Assembly (NCBI RefSeq): GCF_038024875.1
Contig: NZ_CP136136.1
Location: 1,612,001-1,676,000, forward strand
DNA from: Gordonia rubripertincta
Lineage (GTDB): Bacteria > Actinomycetota > Actinomycetes > Mycobacteriales > Mycobacteriaceae
DNA: 64,000 bases
Direction: 5' to 3'
Position numbers and translations under genes: made by a program. Position 1 is the first letter of the stretch. Each line of letters opens with the position of its first letter. Below are positions 34,615-44,678 of this stretch, in pieces. A model generated the notes under the pieces. That model was not told where the DNA came from and searched no databases. It saw only the letters and a program-made list of their open reading frames with translations.

Positions 34615-35232
34615 GTGAGTTCCCCGCAGACAGCCCCAGAGAACGGGCAGTCCTCCGCCACCACGGACGAGTTCAAGACAGTGCTGACGTGGCGTGGTGA
34701 GGACACCGATCGGCTCGAACAGGTGCGCCTGGTCGTCTCGGGCGCGCGCGTGAAGGCCTACGGCCGGATCATCGCCGCCGAGACCGACGACCACGAAGCG
34801 TTCTCCGCGTCGTACGAATTGCAGACCACCGAGTCCGGCGTCACCAAACGCCTGACCGTGCACCTCATCTGTGAAGCGGGGGAGACCCAGTTCGGCATCA
34901 CCCGCGACAACGAGGGGACCTGGCTGATCCGGCGTCCCGACGGCGAGATCATCCAGTCGGACTTCGACGGTGCCGAAGACGTCGACCTCGGGCTGTCGCC
35001 CATGTTCAACGCGCTTCCGCTGCGCCGCAAGGCGCTGACCCCGGCCGACGGTGCCGTCGACATCCCGGTCATGTACATGTACCTGCCCAGCGGTGAGGTG
35101 AGGGCCGCGACGATGTCCTACACCGCCACGGCGAACGGCATCGACCTCGTGTCGCCGCTGGCCACCACGACCCTCACGCTCGACGACAACGGATTCGTCA
35201 CCGACTACCCGGGACTCGCCCGACGGGTCTAG
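34615..35232 (+). CDS. Putative glycolipid-binding domain protein
   Basis: A 205-residue protein without signal peptide, rich in beta structure, with VLTWRGEDTDRLEQVRL, GRIIAAETDDHEAFSASYEL and GLSPMFNALPLRR. It matches the pattern of the bacterial putative glycolipid-binding family (mostly known from genome surveys). GTG 34615 (VSSPQTAPEN) is the likely start. Its 3' end overlaps tyrA by 35 bases on the opposite strand. Function unproven. Confidence 0.75.
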   Translation: MSSPQTAPENGQSSATTDEFKTVLTWRGEDTDRLEQVRLVVSGARVKAYGRIIAAETDDHEAFSASYELQTTESGVTKRLTVHLICEAGETQFGITRDNEGTWLIRRPDGEIIQSDFDGAEDVDLGLSPMFNALPLRRKALTPADGAVDIPVMYMYLPSGEVRAATMSYTATANGIDLVSPLATTTLTLDDNGFVTDYPGLARRV

Positions 35233-36208
35233 TCAACCCACCCCAGACCCTGCCCTGATGGGCCTGGCGGCGGAGTTCCTCCTGCCAGCCGGGCTCGCCG
35301 ATGGTCACTCCGCTGATCGGGTCCGGGTCGCCCTCGTGCAGTCGCTCGTACGCCGTGCGCGCCCGGTGGCCGTCGTCGACCAGGACCTCCGCGGTCCCGT
35401 GGTCACGCAGCTCGTCGCGCGCGGCGATCAGCCGGTCGATGGTCTCGCTGAGCACATTCAGGACGGCGATGCCGTTGGCCTCGATCATCGCCCGCTGCAG
35501 CGCGGGTGCGGTTCCGGCGACCCGGGTCCCGTCGCGGAAACTACCGGCGGCCAGGCGCAGTGCCAGGTCGCTCTCGCCGGCGCCCACGGCCGCAGTCGCG
35601 GCTGCCGTCAGATGCGGCATGTGCGAGATCGCGGCGACGGCCCGGTCATGCGCGTCGGGCGCCACCGGTACCACCTGCGAGCCCGCGAGCCGCGCGATCG
35701 ACGCGACGGCCAGCCAGTCGTCGGCGTCGGTGTGATCGGTCGTGGTGACCGCCCACATCGCTCCCTGGAACAGCGTCGGGTCGGTCGCCGACCAGCCCGA
35801 CCGGCTCGTCCCGGCCATCGGATGGCCGCCGACGTACCGGGCGCCGGGATGCGCCCGCGCGATCACCTTCTCCACCTCCTGTTTGACGCTGATCACATCG
35901 GTCAGCAGGGCACCGGGCGCGTGTTCGGCGATGGCCGAGACGATCGGTTCGATCGTCGTGACCGGCGTCGCCAGCACCACGACGGCATCCGTCTCGGCCG
36001 CCCGGCGCAGGGTGGCGACGAGATCGGTCGACGCCTGGTAGCCGTCTGCAGTCGCTGCGTCGACGGTGGCCGGCGAGCGGTTGTAGCCGAACGTGTCATG
36101 GCCGGCGTCGTGCAGGACGCGCAGCAGCGAGCCACCGATCAGACCCAGACCGAGTACGCACACCGGCGTCGTGGGCGCAGAATGCGAGGACGACGAGTCA
36201 GCAGTCAC
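35198..36208 (-). CDS. tyrA: Prephenate dehydrogenase
   Basis: NAD(P)-dependent oxidative decarboxylation of prephenate in tyrosine biosynthesis. 336 residues from GTG 36208, with a Rossmann motif VCVLGLGLIGGSLLRVL, LLTDVISVKQEVEKVI, and the substrate-binding GGHPMAGTSRSGW. Gene order tyrA, tRNA adenosine deaminase-associated protein, tadA, tRNA-Ser matches M. tuberculosis Rv3754-Rv3752c. A longer frame to 36,517 is antisense to the next gene. Confidence 0.93.
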   Translation of the reverse strand: MTADSSSSHSAPTTPVCVLGLGLIGGSLLRVLHDAGHDTFGYNRSPATVDAATADGYQASTDLVATLRRAAETDAVVVLATPVTTIEPIVSAIAEHAPGALLTDVISVKQEVEKVIARAHPGARYVGGHPMAGTSRSGWSATDPTLFQGAMWAVTTTDHTDADDWLAVASIARLAGSQVVPVAPDAHDRAVAAISHMPHLTAAATAAVGAGESDLALRLAAGSFRDGTRVAGTAPALQRAMIEANGIAVLNVLSETIDRLIAARDELRDHGTAEVLVDDGHRARTAYERLHEGDPDPISGVTIGEPGWQEELRRQAHQGRVWGGLTRPVGRVPGSR

Positions 36209-36287
36209 GCTGACAACGTTCCCATACCTTGATCGATGCCCGTCCCGGGACTTGGGACTGCCGGTGATAGCGGCTACGGTTTCTCCC

Positions 36288-36830
36288 ATGGCTGGTGCCG
36301 GATTTGGGAAGTCGGGGTCGAACGCGCAAGACGTGGACGACGACATCGACGGTTTCGCCGTCGCGGTGGTCCGTGACGAGAGCGGTTGGAAGGTCACCGC
36401 GCTCAAACCGTCGGCGCTCTCTGATCTCGACGACGCCGAGCGGCAACTACGCGAGCTCCGTTCCGCCGGAGCGGTCTTCGGGCTGCTCGACGTCGACGAC
36501 GAGTTCTTCATCGTCATCCGCCCCGGCCCGTCGGGCGCGCGACTGTTGCTGTCCGATGCGACCGCGGCGATCGACTACGACGTCGCGGCCGATGTCCTCG
36601 ACGCCTTGAACCTCGACGTCCCCGACATCGACCCGGACGAGCTCGACACCATCGATCCGTGGGAGGAAGGCGACCTCGCGGTCCTCGCCGATCTCGGCCT
36701 GCCCGACGCGGTCATGAGCATCATCGTCGGCGACACCGACCTCTACGCCGACGAACAGCTCGGCATGATCGCCGCCCGACTCGGCTTCGCCGACGAACTG
36801 GGCAAGGTTCTCGACTCCCTCGGACACTGA
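36288..36830 (+). CDS. tRNA adenosine deaminase-associated protein
   Basis: A 180-residue acidic protein (MAGAGFGKSGSNAQDVDDDIDGFAVAVVRDESGWKV...) conserved immediately upstream of tadA in Mycobacteriales (Rv3753c-like). It contains VFGLLDVDDEFFIVIRPG and a long run of Asp-rich segments. The link to TadA is by position only; the biochemical role is unknown. tadA starts ten bases downstream. Confidence 0.85.
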   Translation: MAGAGFGKSGSNAQDVDDDIDGFAVAVVRDESGWKVTALKPSALSDLDDAERQLRELRSAGAVFGLLDVDDEFFIVIRPGPSGARLLLSDATAAIDYDVAADVLDALNLDVPDIDPDELDTIDPWEEGDLAVLADLGLPDAVMSIIVGDTDLYADEQLGMIAARLGFADELGKVLDSLGH

Positions 36831-36840
36831 CCGGCGCCCG

Positions 36841-37305
36841 ATGAGCGCGCCCGCCTGGGAGAGCATGGTCCGCGCGGCACTCGACGCCGCATCGCTGTCG
36901 GGAACCGACGACGTCCCGATCGGTGCCGTGGTCTTCGACCCCGAGGGCGTCGAACTCGCGCGTGCGGCCAATCGCCGGGAAGCCGACGGTGACCCGACCG
37001 CTCATGCCGAGGTACTCGCCCTCCGTGCTGCCGCCCGGGCGTTCGGTGACGGCTGGCGACTTCCGGGCTGCACGATCGCGGTGACCGTCGAGCCGTGCAC
37101 GATGTGCGCCGGTGCGATCACGCTCTCCCGTGTCGATGCGCTCGTGTTCGGGGCGTGGGAGCCCAAGACCGGCGCGGTCGGATCCCTGTGGGACGTCGTG
37201 CGCGACCCGCGCCTCACCCATCGCCCCCAGGTGAAGGGCGGCGTCCTCGAGGACGAGTGCCGGGCGTTGATGGTCGACTTCTTCGCGACCAAGCGCGCGC
37301 GCTGA
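36841..37305 (+). CDS. tadA: tRNA-specific adenosine deaminase
   Basis: A 154-residue zinc deaminase with PTAHAEVLALR (catalytic His-Ala-Glu) and TVEPCTMCAGAI (two zinc cysteines). It converts A34 of tRNA-Arg(ACG), encoded at 30,995, to inosine. Same operon as the associated protein. Confidence 0.93.
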   Translation: MSAPAWESMVRAALDAASLSGTDDVPIGAVVFDPEGVELARAANRREADGDPTAHAEVLALRAAARAFGDGWRLPGCTIAVTVEPCTMCAGAITLSRVDALVFGAWEPKTGAVGSLWDVVRDPRLTHRPQVKGGVLEDECRALMVDFFATKRAR

Positions 37306-37428
37306 GCAGACGGTCCGGGGCGGGACACCAAAAAATCGGGGAGATCTCAGGGTCGCGACCGATGGTCGGTGCTGTGCCGCTCTGGCAGATTGGACAGGTA
37401 GTCCCCCACCAGATCTCGAGGAGTAGCC

Positions 37429-37698
37429 ATGTCCGACCCGGCCGACAAGGTCACCGCAGCCTTCGACACCGCCAAGTCCAAGATCAACGAACTGGCCGAG
37501 AGCGGCAAGGTGCAGGAAGCGCTGGGCACCGCCCGCGACAAGATCGACGAGTTCGTCGAGAGCAAGCAGGTCCAGGATGCGCTCGGCACCGCCAAGGACA
37601 AGCTGAGCGAACTCGCCGAGAACGAGAAGGTTCAGGACGCCGTGAGCACGGCGAAGGACAAGATCAGCGAGGTCGCCCAGAAGTTCAACAATCGGTGA
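37429..37698 (+). CDS. Small repeat protein, antitoxin-like/coiled-coil
   Basis: An 89-residue, highly charged, wholly helical protein composed of three imperfect repeats of about 24 residues (pattern VQ-AL-TAKDKI-E-LAE-EK). Similar proteins are often labelled antitoxin (Rv0909-like) on weak grounds; no toxin gene is adjacent. A late-embryogenesis-abundant-type stress role is equally plausible given the CsbD gene next to it. Confidence 0.7.
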   Translation: MSDPADKVTAAFDTAKSKINELAESGKVQEALGTARDKIDEFVESKQVQDALGTAKDKLSELAENEKVQDAVSTAKDKISEVAQKFNNR

Positions 37699-37868
37699 GC
37701 CCCCTGTGACCTGCGGTTCTGCAGCTAGGGGCGTGTCTGTGGCACGGTGGAAACCAGGAGTCAGCTCCTTCAAGCGACGCTCGCGTCGAGCCACCGGCGC
37801 GTGATGGCCGCTGAGTTCTTCCACCTCGGCCGGCACCGGGCCGCGCCGAACCTCATCGAGGAGGCTTC

Positions 37869-38078
37869 ATGGGAACCACTGACGACGCCAAGAACAAGGC
37901 CGAAGAGCTGAAGGGCCGCGGCAAAGAAGCCGCCGGCAGCCTCACCGACAACGACGACCTCAAGAACGAGGGCAAGGGCGACAAGACCCAGGCTCAGGGC
38001 AAGCAGAAGATCACCGAGGCCGCCGACGCCGTCAAGGGCAAAGTCGACGACGTCAAGGACAAGCTCACAGGACACTGA
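37869..38078 (+). CDS. CsbD family stress protein
   Basis: A 69-residue hydrophilic protein with the CsbD pattern AKNKAEELKGRGKEAAGSLT...DLKNEGKGDKTQAQGKQK. CsbD proteins are induced in general stress in other bacteria; the mechanism is unknown. GAGGAGG-type Shine-Dalgarno (GAGGAGGCTTC) precedes the ATG. Confidence 0.9.
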   Translation: MGTTDDAKNKAEELKGRGKEAAGSLTDNDDLKNEGKGDKTQAQGKQKITEAADAVKGKVDDVKDKLTGH

Positions 38079-38119
38079 GATGCCCGCTGCACCCGGTTTT
38101 ATGGCTCTGACCAGCTGAT

Positions 38120-38149
38120 TTAAGACTCAACGCCCTGCTGCGGTACAGT
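38120..38149 (+). promoter_or_regulatory. Putative promoter of tRNA-Ser(CGA)
   Basis: TTAAGA (38,120-38,125) and TACAGT (38,144-38,149) with an 18-base spacer; the tRNA begins eight bases later. Confidence 0.5.
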
Positions 38150-38156
38150 CTTTCGC

Positions 38157-38247
38157 GGTGGCGTGTCCGAGCGGCCGAAGGTGCAGCACTCGAAATGCTG
38201 TGTGCGGTAACCCCGTACCGAGGGTTCAAATCCCTCCGCCACCGCCA
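38157..38247 (+). tRNA. tRNA-Ser (anticodon CGA)
   Basis: Class II tRNA with GGTGGCG/CGCCACC acceptor stem, anticodon stem CAGCA/TGCTG with loop CTCGAAA (anticodon 38,191-38,193), variable arm, T-loop TTCAAAT and encoded CCA. Confidence 0.96.
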
Positions 38248-38282
38248 GAAATGGCCCCCGTCAAGTAGACGGGGGCCATTTC
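38248..38282 (+). terminator. Strong terminator of tRNA-Ser(CGA)
   Basis: Fifteen-base perfect stem (GAAATGGCCCCCGTC with GACGGGGGCCATTTC) and a five-base loop, directly abutting the tRNA CCA. Confidence 0.9.
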
Positions 38283-38467
38283 TCATTCGGCGATACCGTT
38301 GCGGAGAATCCGGAGTGCATCTTCGGTCCTTCGACCACCGTTGTGCTCCGAGCACAAAGGCCCCTCCCAAGTCTGGCCTCCCGGGCCGTTCCAGATCACT
38401 TCAGGCTTCCTTAGTGTTCTGGATCACATATCTGAGGACAGAACGCCGAGTCTTGGAGGCCCTACCC

Positions 38468-39934
38468 GTGACCAGTTCCTATTTTGCCTGGGACCTGACG
38501 AAGCGTGGCGACGCACCATGCGTCCGCGACGACGAGACCGCACTCGACTACATGAGCTTCGCCGAACGCGTCGAAGCCGCTGCGGAACAGTTCGCTGCGC
38601 GGGGTGTCGGCCGGGGCGCCGTGGTGGCGACTTTCCTGCCGAACCGCGTCGAACTGCTGATCACGCTGATGGCCGCCTGGCGGCTCGGAGCGATCGCCAC
38701 CCCGGTCAACCCTGCGTTCACGCCCGACGAGGCCGAGTACCAGCTGACGGACTCGGGCGCACGCCTCGTCGTCGGAGTGAACGCGGGCGGGACCGATCCC
38801 GATCGTGACTTCCTCTCCGTCGGCGACCTCGCCACGTCGCCAAGCCCGCGCTGGCGAGTCCCGGCCGCGCCGGGCTTCGATGACGACGCCCTGCTCATCT
38901 ACACGTCCGGCTCGACCGGCCGCCCCAAGGGCGTGCGTCTCTGCCACGGAAACTTGCACCACATGGGATCGGCGATGGCCCAACACTTCTCGCTCACCGA
39001 TCGGGACCATGCCCTTCTCGTGTTGCCGCTGTTCCACGTCAACGCCATCTGCGTGAGCTTCCTGGCGCCGATGCTCGTCGGCGGGCAGTTGAGCATCACC
39101 GGCAAGTTCTCGCCGAGTCGATTCTTCGACGACGTCGCGCGACTGAAGCCCACGTACTTCTCCGCCGTCCCGACCATTTACGCGCTCCTGGTCTCGCAGC
39201 CCGGGCTCACCCCGGACGCCACCGCGTCGCTGCGGTTCGCGGTCTGCGGTGCGGCCCCGATCTCCAAGGAACTGCTCGACCGCGTCGAACAGGCCTTCGG
39301 CATCCCGATCGTCGAGGGTTACGGGCTCACCGAGGGCACATGCGCATCTGCCTGTAACCCGGTAGACGGTGTACGCAAACTCGGCACGGTCGGGCCTGCG
39401 CTACCCGGCCAGCACATCGCCATCGTCGACGCCGCAGGCGCCGAGGTGCCGACCGGTGAGATCGGCGAGGTCGTCATCAGCGGACCGAATGTGATGCGCG
39501 GCTACCTCAATCGTCCCGATGCCACCGCCTCGACCATCGTCGACGGCCGGCTGCACACCGGTGACGTCGGCCGTCTCGACTCCGACGGCTACCTGACCCT
39601 CGTCGACCGGATCAAGGACATGATCATCCGTGGCGGCGAGAACATCTACCCGAAGGAGATCGAGAACGCGCTCGCCACCCACCCCGGCGTCCTCGAATGC
39701 GCCGTCGTCGGTGCCCCCGACGAGCTCTACGGCGAGTTACCGGTCGCCTTCGTGGTCGCCTACCCGGACCGGAACCCGTCGGCCGAGGAACTCGCTGCCC
39801 ACATCGCCGGCCGACTCGCGAAGGTCAAGCAGCCCAGCGTGATCCACGTCGTCGGCGAACTGCCGCGCAACCCCGTCGGCAAGATCGACAAGCCGGCCCT
39901 GCGCAACGAGTTGCGCAGCCCCGCACCAATCTGA
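38468..39934 (+). CDS. Acyl-CoA synthetase / AMP-binding ligase
   Basis: ANL-superfamily ligase, 488 residues from GTG 38468 (GGAGG upstream). A3 motif LIYTSGSTGRPKGV, A5 EGYGLTEG, A7 HTGDVGRLD, A8 RIKDMIIRGGENIYPKEIE, and A10 lysine in NPVGKIDK. It activates a carboxylic acid to acyl-AMP and then acyl-CoA. Substrate unknown; the following DUF3556 and FAD-dependent genes suggest a lipid or terpenoid pathway. Confidence 0.9.
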   Translation: MTSSYFAWDLTKRGDAPCVRDDETALDYMSFAERVEAAAEQFAARGVGRGAVVATFLPNRVELLITLMAAWRLGAIATPVNPAFTPDEAEYQLTDSGARLVVGVNAGGTDPDRDFLSVGDLATSPSPRWRVPAAPGFDDDALLIYTSGSTGRPKGVRLCHGNLHHMGSAMAQHFSLTDRDHALLVLPLFHVNAICVSFLAPMLVGGQLSITGKFSPSRFFDDVARLKPTYFSAVPTIYALLVSQPGLTPDATASLRFAVCGAAPISKELLDRVEQAFGIPIVEGYGLTEGTCASACNPVDGVRKLGTVGPALPGQHIAIVDAAGAEVPTGEIGEVVISGPNVMRGYLNRPDATASTIVDGRLHTGDVGRLDSDGYLTLVDRIKDMIIRGGENIYPKEIENALATHPGVLECAVVGAPDELYGELPVAFVVAYPDRNPSAEELAAHIAGRLAKVKQPSVIHVVGELPRNPVGKIDKPALRNELRSPAPI

Positions 39935-40053
39935 CGACCACCACACGATCCACCGACTCGCAGCCGCCGGCTGCCGAGGCGATACCCCACGCGCCACGGA
40001 CCCCCGCGACGCCCGAATCCAGTGATATTCCACCGGAAAAGGAGTGCACAGAA

Positions 40054-41916
40054 ATGGGACTCACCCAACCCGATTTCCCCCAAGTGGACCCGGAGACATT
40101 CCTCCAGAGACCGTTCTTCGACCGAATCCGCACACTCGGCGCCCATTGGGCCGATTACGGATTCGGCACACCGAAGATGGTGCACATCATCTATCTGGTG
40201 AAGGTCTTCGTCTTCTACGTCGGCGTGGGGATCACGCTCGCGACCCTGACGTCCGGGCTCAACCCGCTCCACGTCACCGAATGGTGGAACCAGCCCATCG
40301 TCTACCAGAAGGCGATCCTGTGGACGGTGTTGGTGGAGATCCTCGGCATCGGCGGCTCGTGGGGTCCGCTGGCCGGCCACTTCAAGCCGATGACCGGTGG
40401 CATCCTGTATTGGTTGCGGCCCAAGACGATCCGGCTCCCACCGTGGCCCGGCAAGGTGCCCTTCACCAAGGGCGATTCCCGCACCCCCTTCGACGTCGCG
40501 GTGTACGCCCTCATTCTCACGAATCTCGTTGTCGCGATCGCTCTTCCGGGTGTCTCGTCGGACTCGCTCGACGCGGCGATGGCAGACAACCAGGGCCTGG
40601 TGAACCCGACGCTGATGTACCCGCTGATCGCGCTGATCGTCGTGATGGGACTTCGGGACAAGGTCATCTTCCTGGCGGGACGATCCGAGCAGTATCTGCC
40701 CGCGATCATCTTCTTCGGAATCCTGCCGTTCGTGGACATGATCCTCGCGCTGAAGTTGCTGATCGTGACCGTCTGGGTCGGTGCCGGCATCTCCAAGATG
40801 GGCCACCACTTCTCGATGGTGATCCCGCCGATGCTGTCGAACACCCCGTGGCTGCCGAGCAAGACCATCAAGCGTGCGCACTACCGCAACTTCCCCGAGG
40901 ACATGCGGCCGTCGAAGCTGGCCGGCGGCGTCGGGCACGTGCTGGGCACCATCGTCGAGATCGTCACGCCTCTGGTGCTGCTCTTCTCCACCAACAAGAC
41001 GCTCACTGTGGCCGCGGTCGTGCTGATGGTGTGCTTCCACCTGTTCATCCTGTCGACGTTCCCGCTGGCCGTCCCTCTCGAATGGAACATGCTGTTCGCC
41101 TACGCGTCGGTCTTCCTGTTCCTCGGGTTCCCGGCGTGGGACGGCTACGCCCTCGCCGACACCTCGACCCCGTGGGGCCTGGCGCTGATCGCCGCGGCGC
41201 TCTGCTTCTTCCCGGTTCTGGGCAACCTGCGGCCCGACCTAGTCTCCTTCCTGCCGTCGATGCGTCAGTACGCCGGCAACTGGGCGTCGGCGACCTGGGC
41301 ATTCGCGCCGGGCGCCGAGGAGAAGCTCGACAAGCACGTCGTGCGACCGGCCAAGAACACCCGCACGCAGCTGCTCGAGTCGTACCCGCCGGAGGTCGCC
41401 GACGTGGTGATGCACCAGCTGCTGGCCTGGCGGTCGCTGCACAGCCAGGGCCGCGCGCTGTACTCACTGATGATGCGCCACCTCGGTGAGGACATCGACA
41501 CCTACACCCTGCGGGAGGCAGAGTTCTCCTGTAACTCACTGGTGGCCTTCAACTTCGGTGACGGACACCTCCACGACGAGAAGCTCATCGCCGCTCTCCA
41601 GCGACGCTGCAACTTCGCGCCCGGTGAGTTCACTGTCGCGTGGATCGAGTCGCAACCCATCCACAAGGGCACGCAGAGCTACAAGGTGATCGACGCCGCG
41701 CTGGGTGTCATCGAGACCGGAACCTACCGGGTCGTCGACGCGGTCAACGAGCAGCCGTGGCTGCCGAACGGGCCGATCCCGTTCGACGTCGAGTGGACTC
41801 TCGACGTTGACGCTCGTCGCGCGGTCACCGATCCTGAGGTGGTGCGTGAACCGCAGATGCGCCGCAACGACAGCGGCACGTCGCCCGTGCAGGCGACAGA
41901 TCAGGTGCAGCAGTGA
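40054..41916 (+). CDS. DUF3556 transmembrane protein (copy 1)
   Basis: A 620-residue polytopic membrane protein with about ten hydrophobic segments. Family-typical segments include GAHWADYGFGTPKMVHIIYL, GILYWLRPKTIRLPPWPG, GHHFSMVIPPMLSN, PLEWNMLFAYAS and FNFGDGHLHDEKLI. DUF3556 proteins are restricted largely to mycolate-containing actinobacteria and have no proven function. GGAG precedes ATG 40054. Its stop overlaps the next gene's GTG (GTGA), so it is coupled to the FAD oxidoreductase. A paralogue lies at 49,151. Confidence 0.88.
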   Translation: MGLTQPDFPQVDPETFLQRPFFDRIRTLGAHWADYGFGTPKMVHIIYLVKVFVFYVGVGITLATLTSGLNPLHVTEWWNQPIVYQKAILWTVLVEILGIGGSWGPLAGHFKPMTGGILYWLRPKTIRLPPWPGKVPFTKGDSRTPFDVAVYALILTNLVVAIALPGVSSDSLDAAMADNQGLVNPTLMYPLIALIVVMGLRDKVIFLAGRSEQYLPAIIFFGILPFVDMILALKLLIVTVWVGAGISKMGHHFSMVIPPMLSNTPWLPSKTIKRAHYRNFPEDMRPSKLAGGVGHVLGTIVEIVTPLVLLFSTNKTLTVAAVVLMVCFHLFILSTFPLAVPLEWNMLFAYASVFLFLGFPAWDGYALADTSTPWGLALIAAALCFFPVLGNLRPDLVSFLPSMRQYAGNWASATWAFAPGAEEKLDKHVVRPAKNTRTQLLESYPPEVADVVMHQLLAWRSLHSQGRALYSLMMRHLGEDIDTYTLREAEFSCNSLVAFNFGDGHLHDEKLIAALQRRCNFAPGEFTVAWIESQPIHKGTQSYKVIDAALGVIETGTYRVVDAVNEQPWLPNGPIPFDVEWTLDVDARRAVTDPEVVREPQMRRNDSGTSPVQATDQVQQ

Positions 41917-43339
41917 CCACTGCTGTCGTGGTCGGCGGCGGGCCCAACGGGCTCGCCGCCGCCCTGCACCTGGCCCGCAACGGCGTGCAGGTGCAGGTAC
42001 TGGAAGCCGCCGACACGGTCGGCGGTGGTGCACGGTCCGGTGAACTGACCGTGCCCGGCGTCATCCACGATCACTGCTCGGCGTTCCATCCGCTCGGTGT
42101 GGGGTCGCCGTTCTGGGCCGAGGTCGGACTCGAGAAGTACGGGCTGGTGTGGAAGTGGCCGGAGGTCGACTGCGCGCACCCGCTCGACTCCGGGGACGTT
42201 GCGCTGCTGTACCAGTCGATCACCGAGACCGCCGCGGGTCTGGGCGACGACGGAAGGCGCTGGCGATCCATGTTCGGCGACCTGGCCGAGCATTTCGACG
42301 ACCTCGGTGAGGACCTGCTCAGGCCGATCGTCAACATCCCCGGACACCCGATCAGGTTGGCCGCCTTCGGGCCTCGCGCGGTGCTACCGGCCACCGTGCT
42401 GGCCCGCTGGTTCCGCACCGAGCGCGGGCGGGCGCTCTATGGCGGGATCGCCGCGCATCTGTTCTCCCGCCTCGACCGGCCGTTGACCGCATCACTCGGC
42501 CTGATGATCGCCGCTAGCGGACATCGGTACGGATGGCCTGTCGCCGAGGGCGGTTCCGGCGCCATCATCGCGGCGGTGACGGCTGCACTGCTCGACGCCG
42601 GCGGCAAGATCGAGACCGGGGTCCGAGTCAGCTCCCGCGCCGACATCCCGCCCGCCGATCTCGTTCTTCTGGATCTCTCGCCGGCGCAAGTGCTTTCGAT
42701 CTATGGCGACGCCATGCCCGCGCGGGTTCGCCGCTCCTACCGGCGGTACCGCGTCGGGTCGTCGGCCTTCAAGGTCGACTTCGCCATCGACGGCGACATC
42801 CCGTGGACCAATCCGGATTGTGTGCGGGCCGGAACCGTTCACCTCGGCGGCGATTTCGACGAGGTCGCGTACACGGAGAAGCAGCGCGCCGCGGGGGTCA
42901 TGCCGTCCCGGCCCTTCGTCCTGCTCGGTCAGCAGTACGTTGCCGACCCCAGCCGGAGTGCGGGCGGAATCAATCCGATCTACGCCTACGCCCACGTCCC
43001 ACGGGGTTTCGAGGGCGACGCCACCGACCAGATCGTGGCGCAGATCGAGAGATTCGCTCCGGGTTTCCGCGACCGCATCGTCGCCACGACGAGCCTGGGA
43101 ACCGAGGCCCTGCATCAGGGCAACGCCAACTTCGCGGCCGGCGACATCATCGGCGGCGCCAACGACGGACTGCAGATGGTCCTGCGCCCCCGCCTTGGCA
43201 TGGACCCGTACTCGACAGGTGTTCCGGGCGTGTACATCTGCTCGCAGGCCAGCCCCCGGGAGCCGGTGTGCACGGATTGTGCGGATTCCATGCGGCGGAG
43301 TCGGCGCTTCGGCACAGCCGAAAGGTCTCGAAGCCTTGA
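41913..43339 (+). CDS. Phytoene-desaturase-like FAD oxidoreductase, frameshift near C-terminus
   Basis: NAD(P)/FAD-binding protein with the dinucleotide motif VVVGGGPNGLAAALHLARNG, VLEAADTVGGGARSGE and GGSGAIIAAVTAALLDAGGKI, as in CrtI-like desaturases and their actinobacterial relatives. The uninterrupted frame runs to 43,382, but the last roughly 40 residues after YICSQAS are atypical. Adding one C to the five-C run at 43,253-43,257 gives SPPGAGVHGLCGFHAAESAL and a stop at 43,337-43,339, the normal family end. That places the PucR gene 23 bases downstream. About 475 residues. Likely redox step on a lipid or terpenoid; substrate unknown. Confidence 0.8.
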
Positions 43340-43362
43340 CCGGTTCGGGTTCCTTTCGATCG

Positions 43363-44664
43363 ATGTCGACGGCGGCCGGTGACGCCGCCCGCGATCGGCT
43401 GGCCGGGGTGCCCGCGGCCGCCGACTCCGAATTGCTCGAACACGCCGCGCTGGTCGCGAAGATGTTGCGGGAGGGCGAGTCCGAGCTCGTCGCCGAGCTG
43501 AGCTCGATGATGGCCCGCGGCATCGACCAACTCGACACCGACCCGAAACTGGTGGAACTCCTCGCGGCCAGTGTGCACGGCAACGTGTCGACCATCATCC
43601 ATGTCCTGGCCAACGACATACCCATCGAGCATCTCCAACCGGCTACTGCCGCAGTGGAGTACGCCCTCAGGTTGGCGCAGCGCGACGTCCCGTCGAACTC
43701 ACTCGTCCGGGCGTACCACATGGGCCAGAACAGTATGATGCACCGCTGTTACCGACTGGTCGAGGAACTCGACCTCGACGGCGAGGCGTCCATGGCGCTC
43801 ATCCGACACATCTCCGATGTGGTCTTCGGATACATCGACTGGATCACCCTCTACGTGTTCGAGGCATACGAGGACGAGCGACGCCGGTGGCTGGGCGTCG
43901 AGGGCAATGTGCAGTCGGCGGCGATCCACACGTTCCTCGGCAGCCTCGACACCGACGACCGCGACTTCGAGAGGGAGACCGGATACCGTCTGGACCGGCG
44001 ACATCTGGCGCTGATCGTGTGGTCGGCCGACGATGATCCGGTCGAGCTGGTGGTCCTCACCCGCGCGGCAAGGGATCTCGCGGTCGCGCTGGGCGGTGGC
44101 GGGGACCCCATCGTCACCGCCATCGACCGATCGACGGTCTGGGCCTGGATTCCACTCGCCCCCGGTCGAGGGGGCGGTGACGACCCGTCGGAAAGCGTTG
44201 CGCGGGCGACGTTGCCGACGGGGGTCAGGGTCGCGTGGGGCCTGCCCGGATCGGGTGCCCGCGGCTTCCGGCGCACCCATGAACAGGCGCGAGCTGCCTA
44301 CTCGGTCGCGACGACCGCCGGCAGTTCGGCCGGCCGGGTCGTCGGCTTCGGCGACCGTGGTGTGGCCGTCGTGTCCCTGCTCGCGAGGGATCTGGATTCG
44401 ACGAGGTCCTGGGTTCATGAGGTGCTGGGGGGCCTCGCCGAGGACACCCCCAACGCTGCCATGCTCCGGGAGACGCTGTCGGTGTACTTCGCCACGAAGG
44501 AAAGCCACCTGCGCACCGCCGAGCGGCTGAACCTGCACCGCAACACCGTGAAGTACCGCATCGGCAAGGCGTTGGCCGAGGCGCCGCGCGACCGCGATCG
44601 CCTCGACCTCGCCCTGGCGCTCACCGTCTGCGAGTTCCTCGGACCCACGGTGCTCGACGGCTGA
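43363..44664 (+). CDS. PucR/CdaR-type transcriptional regulator
   Basis: A 433-residue protein with a helical N-terminal region, a central GGDEF-like fold (RRHLALIVWSADDDP...), and a C-terminal PucR helix-turn-helix (TLSVYFATKESHLRTAERLNLHRNTVKYRIGKA). Such regulators control purine, aromatic or lipid catabolism. Located at the end of the ligase-DUF3556-oxidoreductase run, it is the likely local regulator. Confidence 0.87.
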   Translation: MSTAAGDAARDRLAGVPAAADSELLEHAALVAKMLREGESELVAELSSMMARGIDQLDTDPKLVELLAASVHGNVSTIIHVLANDIPIEHLQPATAAVEYALRLAQRDVPSNSLVRAYHMGQNSMMHRCYRLVEELDLDGEASMALIRHISDVVFGYIDWITLYVFEAYEDERRRWLGVEGNVQSAAIHTFLGSLDTDDRDFERETGYRLDRRHLALIVWSADDDPVELVVLTRAARDLAVALGGGGDPIVTAIDRSTVWAWIPLAPGRGGGDDPSESVARATLPTGVRVAWGLPGSGARGFRRTHEQARAAYSVATTAGSSAGRVVGFGDRGVAVVSLLARDLDSTRSWVHEVLGGLAEDTPNAAMLRETLSVYFATKESHLRTAERLNLHRNTVKYRIGKALAEAPRDRDRLDLALALTVCEFLGPTVLDG

Positions 44665-44678
44665 CCCCGGGCCGCCGG

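Noticed and set aside
37429..37698. Toxin-antitoxin pair based on antitoxin-like labelling of similar small proteins.
   Set aside because: No toxin gene adjoins it; the repeat-rich helical sequence fits a stress protein as well.
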